This document shows positions 1-5,028 of a stretch of DNA of 5,160 nt, piece by piece. Made by a program: the position numbers and the translations under genes. The notes below the pieces were generated by a model, which saw only the letters and a list, made by a program, of their open reading frames with translations, did not search any database and was not told where the DNA came from. This DNA comes from Actinomycetes bacterium (GTDB lineage: Bacteria > Actinomycetota > Actinomycetes > Mycobacteriales > Micromonosporaceae): NCBI GenBank assembly GCA_023437285.1, contig JAEZGP010000795.1, positions 1-5,160 on the forward strand, read 5' to 3'. Every line of letters begins with the position of its first letter. Within the stretch, counting starts at the first letter, position 1.

Positions 1-137
1 GGCGACGGCGGTGTGGGCCGCCGAGCGCGCTGCCTGCCTAGCCACCGAAGCCTTTCGGACGTACCGTCGGGGAGCCGTGGGGACTCTACCTCCCGACGAG
101 GACGAACCCAAGAAGATCGTCGCCGGGATGCGGACAG

Positions 138-181
138 GACACCGCCCCGGCGCCCACGGGGGAAGTCGCCGGGGCGGTGTC
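138..181 (-). terminator. Hairpin terminator of the minus-strand operon
   Basis: A perfect 15-bp inverted repeat (arms 138-152 and 167-181, GACACCGCCCCGGCG and its complement) encloses a 14-nt loop. It begins 11 nt after the stop of the 38-residue membrane protein gene on the minus strand. No T-tract follows on the minus strand, which is common for actinobacterial terminators. Because it is symmetrical it could also stop a rightward transcript entering from the left edge. Confidence 0.75.
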
Positions 182-192
182 GGTTCAGGACC

Positions 193-309
193 TTACCGGG
201 TCAGGAAATAGATGAGCAACAGTACGGCGACGACGGCCAGCACGACGGTGAGCGTGCGGTAGCCGGCGGTATACGGGGCCCGGCGGTAGTGACCTCGAAC
301 GTAGGGCAT
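193..309 (-). CDS. 38-residue single-span membrane microprotein
   Basis: I do not recognise a family. The frame starts at ATG (309-307) and ends at TAA (195-193). A strong Shine-Dalgarno, GAGGAG (complement of 316-321), lies 6 nt before the ATG. The N-terminal half is basic and tyrosine-rich (MPYVRGHYRRAPYTAGYR). It is followed by one hydrophobic helix, about residues 19-36 (TLTVVLAVVAVLLLIYFL), and the protein ends in TR. By the positive-inside rule the N-terminus should be cytoplasmic. It is the last gene of the minus-strand unit: 98 nt after the KhtT-like gene and 11 nt before a strong terminator hairpin. This context suggests a small accessory subunit of the upstream permease, in the manner of KdpF or CydX, but that is inference from size and position. 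Reality of the gene is supported by the RBS, the coherent hydrophobic segment and the terminator right after the stop. Confidence 0.72.
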   Translation of the reverse strand: MPYVRGHYRRAPYTAGYRTLTVVLAVVAVLLLIYFLTR

Positions 310-407
310 GGCGTACTCCTCGGCATTGAGTCTCGTCCGTATCGATGTGTTGCTTTCTGCCTACCCGGTCCCGCCGGTGCGGAAACAGGCCTTTGGGCAT
401 CAGGTCG

Positions 408-884
408 TCAACCAGGGGCACCCTGCAGGGCGTCCATGATGGTGAGCGCCTCGGTCATGGTGCCGACGACGATGACCAGGTCGCCGTCGCGACCCTCACC
501 CGCCGCGGCCGGGTCGGCGATGAGACGCCCGTCACGGACCACGGCGACCACCGCCGCCTCGCCGCCGGCGTGCCGATTGGCGTCGACCAGCGGCTGCGCC
601 GGGGTCTCGGGTCCGAGCATCACCTGGAGCGTGACGATGCCGGACGAGTGATGGTCCAGCCGGGCGATGTGGCCCGCGACGCCGACGCCGAGCAGCTCGC
701 CAAGCCCGGCCGCCTCCTCGGGGGTCAGCAGCAGGCTGGTACTGGCGGTGTCCGAATCGGCGCCGTACACGACGAGTTCGCGGCGGTCGCCGTGGTGGCG
801 GATGACGCCGACGGCGCGGCCTGAGCGGGTGGTAAGAACGTGCAACCGGCCCACGCCCGGCAACACGGTGTGATCGATGCGCAT
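408..884 (-). CDS. KhtT/TrkA-C-like cation:proton antiporter regulatory subunit
   Basis: A 158-residue soluble protein resembling actinobacterial 'cation:proton antiporter regulatory subunit' (KhtT-type) proteins. Residues 1-66 match their N-terminal domain: the opening MRIDHTVLPGVGRLHVLTT, the segment SGRAVGVIRH, RRELVVY, and the helix LTPEEAAGLGELLG. Residues about 75-155 form an RCK_C/TrkA-C-like domain: AVVAVVRDGRLIADP, then GDLVIVVGTMTEALTIMDAL. In KhtT this domain binds a small ligand and gates the partner antiporter; here the ligand is unknown. ATG at 884 is preceded by TAAAGGAGG, whose TAA is the stop codon of the permease gene 12 nt upstream, so the two are almost certainly co-transcribed and probably translationally coupled. 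The usual partner of KhtT is a CPA2-family antiporter; here it sits behind an ArsB/NhaD-type permease, which is the unusual point. The first-strand and linker parts of the C-terminal domain look divergent from classical TrkA-C. Confidence 0.85.
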   Translation of the reverse strand: MRIDHTVLPGVGRLHVLTTRSGRAVGVIRHHGDRRELVVYGADSDTASTSLLLTPEEAAGLGELLGVGVAGHIARLDHHSSGIVTLQVMLGPETPAQPLVDANRHAGGEAAVVAVVRDGRLIADPAAAGEGRDGDLVIVVGTMTEALTIMDALQGAPG

Positions 885-890
885 GGTGAA

Positions 891-899
891 CCTCCTTTA
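891..899 (-). promoter_or_regulatory. Shine-Dalgarno fused to the upstream stop codon
   Basis: On the minus strand this reads TAAAGGAGG: TAA ends the permease gene and AAAGGAGG is a near-ideal Shine-Dalgarno for the KhtT-like gene, 6 nt before its ATG. A terminating ribosome therefore sits on the next gene's initiation site, which fixes the start at 884 and favours coupled expression of the two proteins. Confidence 0.85.
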
Positions 900-2180
900 G
901 AAATAGCGAAGCCAGACGTAGCCCCACGCGACGACCACCGTGACCAGCGTGGTGATGATGCCGTAGCGGGTGAACTGCCAGAACGAGATCGGCTGGCCGT
1001 TGCGGGCGGCGATGCCGAGAACGACGACGTTGGCGCTGGCCGCCACCGCCGTACCGTTGCCGCCGAGGTCCGCGCCGAGCGCGAACGCCCACCACAACGC
1101 GCGGCCCGTACCGGCATCCGGCGTCTGGGCGACGATGTCCTCCACGACGGGCGCCATCGTCGCCACGTACGGGATGTTGTCGAAGAACGCCCCGAGGATG
1201 GCCGAGCCGAACAGCAACGAGGTGGCGGCGGCGAAGTAGTTGTTGCCCAGGGCGTCGACGGCCCAGGACCCCATGGCGTGGATGACGCCCGTCTCGACGA
1301 GTCCGCCGACCATGACGAACAGGCCCATGAAGAACACCAGCGTGGGCCACTCGACCTCGGCCAGGTAGTCGGCCGTGCGGACCCCGGTGACCAGCACCAT
1401 GGCGCCCGCCCCCAGCATGGCCACGATGGCCGGCTCGAGGTGCAGCACGGTGTGCAGGCTGAACGCCACCACCACGGCCCCGAGGATGACCAGGCACTTG
1501 ATGAGCAGCTTGCCGTCGGTGATCGACTTGCGCTCGTCGAGGGCCATGACCTCATCGACCCGCTCGGGGTGGTATTCGAACGAGCGCCGGAACATGACCC
1601 GGGCCAGCACGATGAACAGCACGAACAGCACCGCGACGATCGGTGCCATGTTGATCACGAAGTCGTTGAACGTCAGGCCGGCCCGGCTGCCGATGATGAT
1701 GTTCGGCGGGTCGCCGATGAGCGTGGCGGCGCCGCCGATGTTCGAGGCCAGCGCCTCCGCGATCAGGTATGGCGCGGCCGAGATGCCCAGCTTGCCGCAC
1801 ACCACGATGGTCACCGGCGCGACCAGCATGATCGTGGTGACGTTGTCCAGGAACGGCGAGGCGATCGCGGTGATCGCCATGAGCAGCACCAGCAGCCGGT
1901 ACGGCCGACCGCGCGATCGTTTCGCGGCCCAGATGGCCAGGTATTCGAAGACCCCCGTCTGTTTGATGATGCCAACAATGATCATCATGCCGAGCAGCAG
2001 GAAGATCACGTTCCAGTCGATGCCGGCGTGCTCGGAGAAGAAGACGTGGTTGCCCGGGACAAAGCCGAACAGCGCCATCAACCCCGCGGCGAACAGGACG
2101 ACGGCGACGCGGTGCACCTTCTCGGTGGCGATCAGGATGAACGCCACCGTGAAGATGGCGAGGGCGATGTAGGCGCTCAC
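897..2180 (-). CDS. ArsB/NhaD-family (ion transporter superfamily) permease
   Basis: A 427-residue polytopic membrane protein of the ArsB/NhaD/P-permease group (CitMHS-like, PF03600). The family moves anions or exchanges Na+ for H+ across the cytoplasmic membrane; the substrate here is not readable. The fold shows the expected internal duplication. First half: DWNVIFLLLGMMIIVGII (55-72), SPFLDNVTTIML (108-119) and SNIGGAATLIGDPPN (146-160). Second half: EWPTLVFFMGLFVMVGGLVE (277-296), AFFDNIPYVATMAPVV (331-346) and LGADLGGNGTAVAASANVVV (368-387). The paired DN motifs and the GxxxT/IGDPPN and GGNGT loops are the hairpin substrate-site signatures of the family. A charged linker (about 198-224) separates the halves. 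Length is normal. The start is GTG at 2180, inside a GTGA overlap with a 35-residue ORF; its own Shine-Dalgarno (GGCGGTGG) is weak, so translation is probably coupled. No arsC or arsR homologue is in view, so arsenite export is not supported. Na+/H+ exchange or an anion are equally possible. Confidence 0.93.
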   Translation of the reverse strand: MSAYIALAIFTVAFILIATEKVHRVAVVLFAAGLMALFGFVPGNHVFFSEHAGIDWNVIFLLLGMMIIVGIIKQTGVFEYLAIWAAKRSRGRPYRLLVLLMAITAIASPFLDNVTTIMLVAPVTIVVCGKLGISAAPYLIAEALASNIGGAATLIGDPPNIIIGSRAGLTFNDFVINMAPIVAVLFVLFIVLARVMFRRSFEYHPERVDEVMALDERKSITDGKLLIKCLVILGAVVVAFSLHTVLHLEPAIVAMLGAGAMVLVTGVRTADYLAEVEWPTLVFFMGLFVMVGGLVETGVIHAMGSWAVDALGNNYFAAATSLLFGSAILGAFFDNIPYVATMAPVVEDIVAQTPDAGTGRALWWAFALGADLGGNGTAVAASANVVVLGIAARNGQPISFWQFTRYGIITTLVTVVVAWGYVWLRYF

Positions 2181-2284
2181 GCTGCGCCACCGCCTGGCGG
2201 GCCGTCAGGCAGGTTGGCCGGATCGAGGGTGTGCTGGGTCTGCGGTGCGGGCATCGGGGCCCGCACCGCCTGGAAGCGGTACAT
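2177..2284 (-). CDS. 35-residue small ORF coupled to the permease start
   Basis: An unrecognised small ORF. ATG at 2284-2282 is preceded by a strong Shine-Dalgarno GGAGGA (complement of 2294-2299) at 9 nt spacing. The frame ends in TGA (2179-2177), overlapping the permease GTG as GTGA. The product starts MYRFQAVRAPMPAPQTQHTL and continues with DPANLPDGPPGGGAA; it is Pro/Gly/Ala-rich, without a membrane segment, and probably unstructured. It may be a leader peptide whose translation delivers ribosomes to the weakly initiated permease gene, or a small protein with its own function. The strong RBS and the exact 4-nt overlap argue for real translation; the sequence itself has no recognised domain. 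Confidence 0.68.
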   Translation of the reverse strand: MYRFQAVRAPMPAPQTQHTLDPANLPDGPPGGGAA

Positions 2285-2312
2285 GGGTTGGGGTCCTCCG
2301 GAAAGACGCGTC

Positions 2313-2340
2313 GCGCCGTCGGTCTACAGACCGGCGGCGT
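2313..2340 (-). terminator. Intercistronic hairpin (attenuator, terminator or mRNA processing site)
   Basis: Arms around 2313-2324 and 2329-2340 pair almost completely (two G-U pairs) with a tight loop at CTACAG. The hairpin lies between the stop of the 114-residue gene (2357) and the Shine-Dalgarno of the 35-residue ORF (2294-2299). No real T-run follows on the minus strand (only TCTTTCC). No clear promoter separates it from the permease, so partial read-through or differential mRNA stability is more likely than complete termination. This is structural inference only. Confidence 0.5.
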
Positions 2341-2356
2341 CAGGGGAGTGGGTTAC

Positions 2357-2701
2357 TCAGTGCGTCGTGGAGGAGGGTGGCCCGCGGCAACCCGCGGCGG
2401 GCGGTATGCGCGCGGGGATGAGCGCGACCCTGTGGCGGGCGCGGGCGAGCGCCAGGCCGCCGATCGCGAAGACGACCGCGATGGGCAGGATCGCGAGCAG
2501 GCCGCCGGGCAGCGGCTGGGACTCCGGGTCACCTGGCAGCGTGGCCGACACGGCGTGGCCGACGGTGGCGCGGGGGGTGACCTGGAACGTGTCGCCCGGC
2601 AGCGTGGTGTGCGCGGCCGATAGGCCCACGAGCAGGAAGCCGAGGGCCAGGGTGAGCATCATGACCATGGGGCGGGGCGCGTGGCGGGTCGGTTTGCTCA
2701 T
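2357..2701 (-). CDS. 114-residue protein with two membrane segments
   Basis: I do not recognise a family. The start ATG at 2701 is chosen over an upstream in-frame ATG at 2743 because it has GGAGGT (complement of 2709-2714) 7 nt ahead. A basic N-terminus (MSKPTRHAPR) leads into a hydrophobic helix, residues 12-30, ending LSAAHT, which could be a signal anchor or a cleavable signal peptide. A short polar segment (31-65) carries LPGD at 34-37 and again at 55-58, plus LPGG at 64-67. A second helix spans about 67-86 (GGLLAILPIAVVFAIGGLAL) and is followed by a basic tail (ARARHRVALIPAR). The likely topology is both ends cytoplasmic with the LPGD segment outside, or a signal peptide plus one anchor. 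It is the first gene of the minus-strand unit and is divergent from the regulator gene, so it may be the promoter-proximal member of the permease operon or a separate transcript ended by the hairpin at 2313-2340. The last 15 residues (CRGPPSSTTH) look low in complexity. Confidence 0.72.
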   Translation of the reverse strand: MSKPTRHAPRPMVMMLTLALGFLLVGLSAAHTTLPGDTFQVTPRATVGHAVSATLPGDPESQPLPGGLLAILPIAVVFAIGGLALARARHRVALIPARIPPAAGCRGPPSSTTH

Positions 2702-2986
2702 CCCGGCCACCTCCCGTCTCCCTGGTCTGCATAGCTTACCCAAAGCCGTGGCCGGACCAGCTGAACGGAAATAACCTACTTAACCAATGGACTTTATCTG
2801 TATCTCGTGGTCCCATGGGGTCATGCGAGCGAGCGCGATTCTGATCCGCCGCCGCCACGTGGACTTCGGCCTCCTGGCGGCGAGCGCCTGTTGCCGTTCG
2901 GCCCGCGCCTGACCGCGCCGCCCGAACAGACCACCCCTCACGCCACGCCGACGTGGTGCTCCGCGCCCGACGAACGGGAGCCCTTC
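2702..2986. promoter_or_regulatory. Divergent intergenic region with AT-rich promoter core
   Basis: This 285-bp region separates the leftward and rightward operons. Its only AT-rich stretch, about 2765-2806, is the most likely place for promoters of both directions. It contains TAACC twice (2772-2776 and 2781-2785), a direct repeat with a 9-bp period. Possible -10-like hexamers exist on both strands (for example TAAGCT, complement of 2730-2735), but I see no convincing -35/-10 pair. A rightward transcript starting here would have a leader of roughly 170 nt, GC-rich, with an 8-bp stem (2850-2857 with 2875-2882). No additional gene is convincing: the rightward frame does extend upstream to a GTG at 2807, but that start has no ribosome binding site. 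Confidence 0.5.
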
Positions 2987-3565
2987 ATGACAGTCACTGT
3001 CCTGCGTACCCCTGCCCCCCGACATGTGCGGCCGCTCGGTCGGCCCGCCGCCCGCACCGCCCGCCAACGCCGGGTCGACCCGCCGGCCGAGGTGACGCTG
3101 ACGATCGGCGTCACGCTCGCCGGTGGCCGGCCCCACCGCGACGCGCTCGACTTCATCGACGCGCTCAACCAGCTCGCCGACAATCTCGGGGCGTCGGTCA
3201 CCGTCGCGTCGACGCCGCCCGGGCACGGCGGCGCGCGCCGCGCGGCCGCCCCGGTCGACATCGAGATCGACCCGCAAAGCCGCGTCGTATCCCGCCGTGG
3301 CGCGCCGGTCGAGCTCACCAGGGTCGAGTACGACCTGCTGACGTTCCTCGTCGACAACCCCCGGCAGGTCTTCACCCGCCGGCAGTTGCTGGAAGGGATC
3401 TGGGGCGACGACCGCGCCGGCCGGCGCACCGTCGACGTACACGTCAGCCGGCTGCGGGCCAAGCTCGGCGGCGATCTCGTCGTCACCTCGCGCGGCGTCG
3501 GCTACCGCCTGGCCGACCGCGCGCCCATCAGCGTCATCCACCACCCCGAAGGGAGTCGTCCATGA
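2987..3565 (+). CDS. Stand-alone OmpR/PhoB-type winged-helix transcriptional regulator
   Basis: A 192-residue protein with a C-terminal trans_reg_C winged helix (PF00486), residues about 91-176. The visible parts are the opening strands DIEIDPQSRVVSRRGAPVEL, the helix TRVEYDLLTFLVDNP, the RRQLLEGIWG turn, the recognition helix TVDVHVSRLRAKL (148-160) and the wing VVTSRGVGYRL (165-175). This is the full DNA-binding fold of response regulators, but there is no receiver domain and no phosphoacceptor Asp context. Residues 1-34 are basic and probably disordered. Residues 36-75 (strand LTIGVTLAGG, helix DALDFIDALNQLADNLGA, strand SVTVAS) may form a small alpha/beta input domain of unknown ligand. 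ATG at 2987 has GGGAG (2976-2980) 6 nt ahead; the longer frame from GTG 2807 has no RBS. The stop overlaps the next start as ATGA, making it the first gene of a three-gene exporter operon. It probably regulates this operon and perhaps the divergent one; that is inference. Confidence 0.88.
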   Translation: MTVTVLRTPAPRHVRPLGRPAARTARQRRVDPPAEVTLTIGVTLAGGRPHRDALDFIDALNQLADNLGASVTVASTPPGHGGARRAAAPVDIEIDPQSRVVSRRGAPVELTRVEYDLLTFLVDNPRQVFTRRQLLEGIWGDDRAGRRTVDVHVSRLRAKLGGDLVVTSRGVGYRLADRAPISVIHHPEGSRP

Positions 3566-3678
3566 GTAGCCGACCGCGGCGCTTGCGCATCAACGAGGAC
3601 TGGGCCGCGACCATCATCGGCCTCGTGCTCATCGTCCTGATCCTCGCCGGCGTCATCACCAAGGGGGTGCTGCAGTAA
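3562..3678 (+). CDS. 38-residue single-span membrane protein preceding YeiH
   Basis: A tiny membrane protein. ATG overlaps the stop of the regulator (ATGA), with Shine-Dalgarno AAGGGAG at 3549-3555, 6 nt upstream. Its TAA shares one base with the ATG of the transporter (TAATG). It has a basic N-terminus (MSSRPRRLRI), an NEDWAA motif at residues 11-16, one hydrophobic helix about 15-33 (AATIIGLVLIVLILAGVIT) and the tail KGVLQ. The (N/T)EDW motif followed by an 'IGL' helix recalls the first membrane segment of longer YeiH-family proteins, so this may be a split-off first helix or a dedicated small subunit. That resemblance is from memory and is not proven here. The sandwiched position and double overlap make a functional link to the transporter very likely. 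Confidence 0.82.
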   Translation: MSSRPRRLRINEDWAATIIGLVLIVLILAGVITKGVLQ

Positions 3679-4823
3679 TGTCCGCCGACACCGCGGCCCC
3701 GACCGAGACCTCGGCCGTCCCCGACGAGACCCGACGCGCGATCACCCCGGCAACGGTCGGCTGGGTCGTCGCCGGCATCGTCGTGGTGCTCACCCTGGCG
3801 TACGTCACGAAGATCCTGGAGAAGAACGTACCGACGTGGCTGGCCGACACGAGCCTGGCCCGGATCGCCAAGTCCGTCGAGTACCCGGTCTACGCGATCG
3901 CGCTGGGCCTGCTCGGCAACCTCGTGCTGACCGTCACCGGCCTTCGCGACCGGCTGTCGGGCGCCTTCCGCACGGAGTTGTTCATCAAGACCGGCCTCGT
4001 GCTGCTGGGTTTGTCGATCAACCTGTCGCTGCTCGTCACGGCCGCCGGCCCGGCCATCGTGCAGGCGCTCCTGCTGATCAGCGGGGTGTTCCTGTTCACC
4101 TGGTGGCTGGGTGGCAAGCTGGGCCTCGACGACAAGCTGCGCGCGCTGCTGGCCTCGGCGGTGTCGATCTGCGGCGTCAGCGCGGCGATCGCGGCGGCCG
4201 GCGCGGTGAAGGCCCGCCGGGAGCATCTCGCGTACGCTGCGAGCCTGGTGATCATCTTCGCCCTGCCGTCGATCTTCCTGCTGCCGTGGCTGGCCGACGT
4301 GTTCGGGCTCAGCGACGCCGTGGCCGGCGCGTGGATCGGCGGCAACATCGACACCACCGCGGCCGTGACCGCCGCCGGCACGCTGGCCGGCCCGGACGCG
4401 CTGAAGATCGCCACGATCGTCAAGCTCACCCAGAACGCCCTGATCGGCATCGTGGCGGTCGCCCTGACCGCGTACTTCGCCTTCAAGGTGGAGAAGTCCG
4501 AGAACATCGAGAAGCCGGGCCTGATCGAACTGTGGCGACGCTTCCCGAAGTTCGTGCTCGGCTTCATCGCCGCCAGCGTCATCGGCACCTGGTACGCCGA
4601 GACGGCCCTCGCGGCCGACAACACGGCCGCCCAGGCGGTCGCGGGCAACCTGCGCACCTGGTTCCTGATCCTCGCCTTCGTCAGCATCGGCCTGGAGTTG
4701 CGGGTCAAGGCGCTGCGCGAGGCGGGCTGGCGGCCCATCGCGGTGTTCGGCAGCGCCACGGTCGTCAACATCGGTCTGGCGCTCGCGCTGGCCGCCCTGC
4801 TGTTCGCCAACTTCACCCTCTAG
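3678..4823 (+). CDS. YeiH-family putative sulfate exporter (UPF0324)
   Basis: A 381-residue polytopic membrane protein of the YeiH/UPF0324 family (PF03601), commonly annotated 'putative sulfate exporter family transporter'; substrate evidence for the family is thin. Signatures seen: FIKTGLVLLGLSINLS (102-117), SICGVSAAIAAAGAVKA (163-179), GAWIGGNIDTTAAVTAAG (217-234), IVKLTQNALIG (247-257) and, near the end, ILAFVSIGLELRVKALREAG (331-350). The N-terminal 22 residues are acidic and alanine/threonine-rich, probably cytoplasmic, followed by a first helix (about 24-43). Many family members read IHDT where this one has GGNIDTT, placing it in a divergent subgroup. The start is the ATG in TAATG, with AAGGGGG about 10 nt ahead. 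It is the third gene of the regulator/microprotein/transporter operon and is followed 8 nt later by a strong hairpin terminator. Length is typical to slightly long for the family. Confidence 0.93.
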   Translation: MSADTAAPTETSAVPDETRRAITPATVGWVVAGIVVVLTLAYVTKILEKNVPTWLADTSLARIAKSVEYPVYAIALGLLGNLVLTVTGLRDRLSGAFRTELFIKTGLVLLGLSINLSLLVTAAGPAIVQALLLISGVFLFTWWLGGKLGLDDKLRALLASAVSICGVSAAIAAAGAVKARREHLAYAASLVIIFALPSIFLLPWLADVFGLSDAVAGAWIGGNIDTTAAVTAAGTLAGPDALKIATIVKLTQNALIGIVAVALTAYFAFKVEKSENIEKPGLIELWRRFPKFVLGFIAASVIGTWYAETALAADNTAAQAVAGNLRTWFLILAFVSIGLELRVKALREAGWRPIAVFGSATVVNIGLALALAALLFANFTL

Positions 4824-4831
4824 CTCAACCC

Positions 4832-4871
4832 GCGTTCGTTACGGGCCGCGGCGACGGCCCGTGACGAACGC
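4832..4871 (+). terminator. Hairpin terminator of the YeiH operon
   Basis: Two 16-nt arms (4832-4847 and 4856-4871; GCGTTCGTTACGGGCC against GGCCCGTGACGAACGC) pair fully with one G-U pair around an 8-nt loop. The hairpin starts 8 nt after the transporter stop codon. No T-run follows, as for the terminator at 138-181. Confidence 0.82.
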
Positions 4872-4955
4872 CAGAACAAGGAATGCCCCGTCACGGGGTA
4901 TCCCCACGTCGGTGTAAAAACCGATCTTATCCATGGGATTTGTAGAGAACATGCC

Positions 4956-4984
4956 TTGCCGCCTGGCGTGATTACCCGATATTG
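4956..4984 (+). promoter_or_regulatory. Possible promoter of the oxidoreductase-like gene
   Basis: TTGCCG (4956-4961) and ATATTG (4979-4984) are separated by 17 nt within an AT-richer stretch. They resemble a housekeeping -35/-10 pair and lie about 45 nt before the ATG at 5029. The -10 half lies in the left arm of the inverted repeat at 4978-5008. The -10 match is imperfect. Confidence 0.3.
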
Positions 4985-5008
4985 CCTATCGTTTTAGTAG
5001 GCGATATC
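4978..5008. promoter_or_regulatory. Near-perfect inverted repeat, candidate operator
   Basis: GATATTGCCTA (4978-4988) and TAGGCGATATC (4998-5008) are complementary at 10 of 11 positions, with a 9-nt spacer. The repeat ends 20 nt before the ATG at 5029 and overlaps the possible -10. Size and position fit a dimeric repressor operator (TetR-like in geometry). A leader hairpin is the alternative. No regulator for it is visible in the window. Confidence 0.45.
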
Positions 5009-5028
5009 CCTCGGTGACGGGAGCGGCC

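Noticed and set aside
1..137. Possible gene ends or starts at the left edge
   Set aside because: A plus-strand open frame (with DEDEPKKIVAGM at about 92-127) continues through the terminator hairpin to a stop at 211, another plus frame stops at 39-41, and a minus-strand GTG at 45 has a weak GAAAGG ahead of it. These are mutually incompatible and none has enough sequence to decide.
532..1497. Long minus-strand frame overlapping the permease and the KhtT-like gene
   Set aside because: Arg/Gly/His-rich shadow in another frame, no motif, no RBS, and it runs across two well supported genes.
897..2180. Arsenite efflux (arsB) as the specific function
   Set aside because: The ArsB/NhaD family includes Na+/H+ antiporters and other permeases, and no arsR, arsC or arsA accompanies it here.
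840..2774. Very long plus-strand open frame opposite the permease
   Set aside because: Its translation is rich in Arg, His, Asp and Gln with no domain, as expected for the antisense of a GC-rich gene; the minus-strand permease with family motifs is clearly the real gene.
2807..2986. N-terminal extension of the winged-helix regulator to a GTG at 2807
   Set aside because: No ribosome binding site at 2807, Pro/Arg-rich non-conserved-looking sequence, and a good GGGAG at 6 nt from ATG 2987.
3534..4226. Minus-strand frame opposite the 38-residue ORF and YeiH
   Set aside because: Arg/Gln/Asp-rich antisense shadow without motifs; the plus-strand genes have RBSs, overlaps and family signatures.
4886..4898. 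Small hairpin CCCCG-TCA-CGGGG after the YeiH terminator
   Set aside because: Only 5 bp, competes with a neighbouring CCCC, and lies beyond a much stronger terminator; likely chance in GC-rich DNA.
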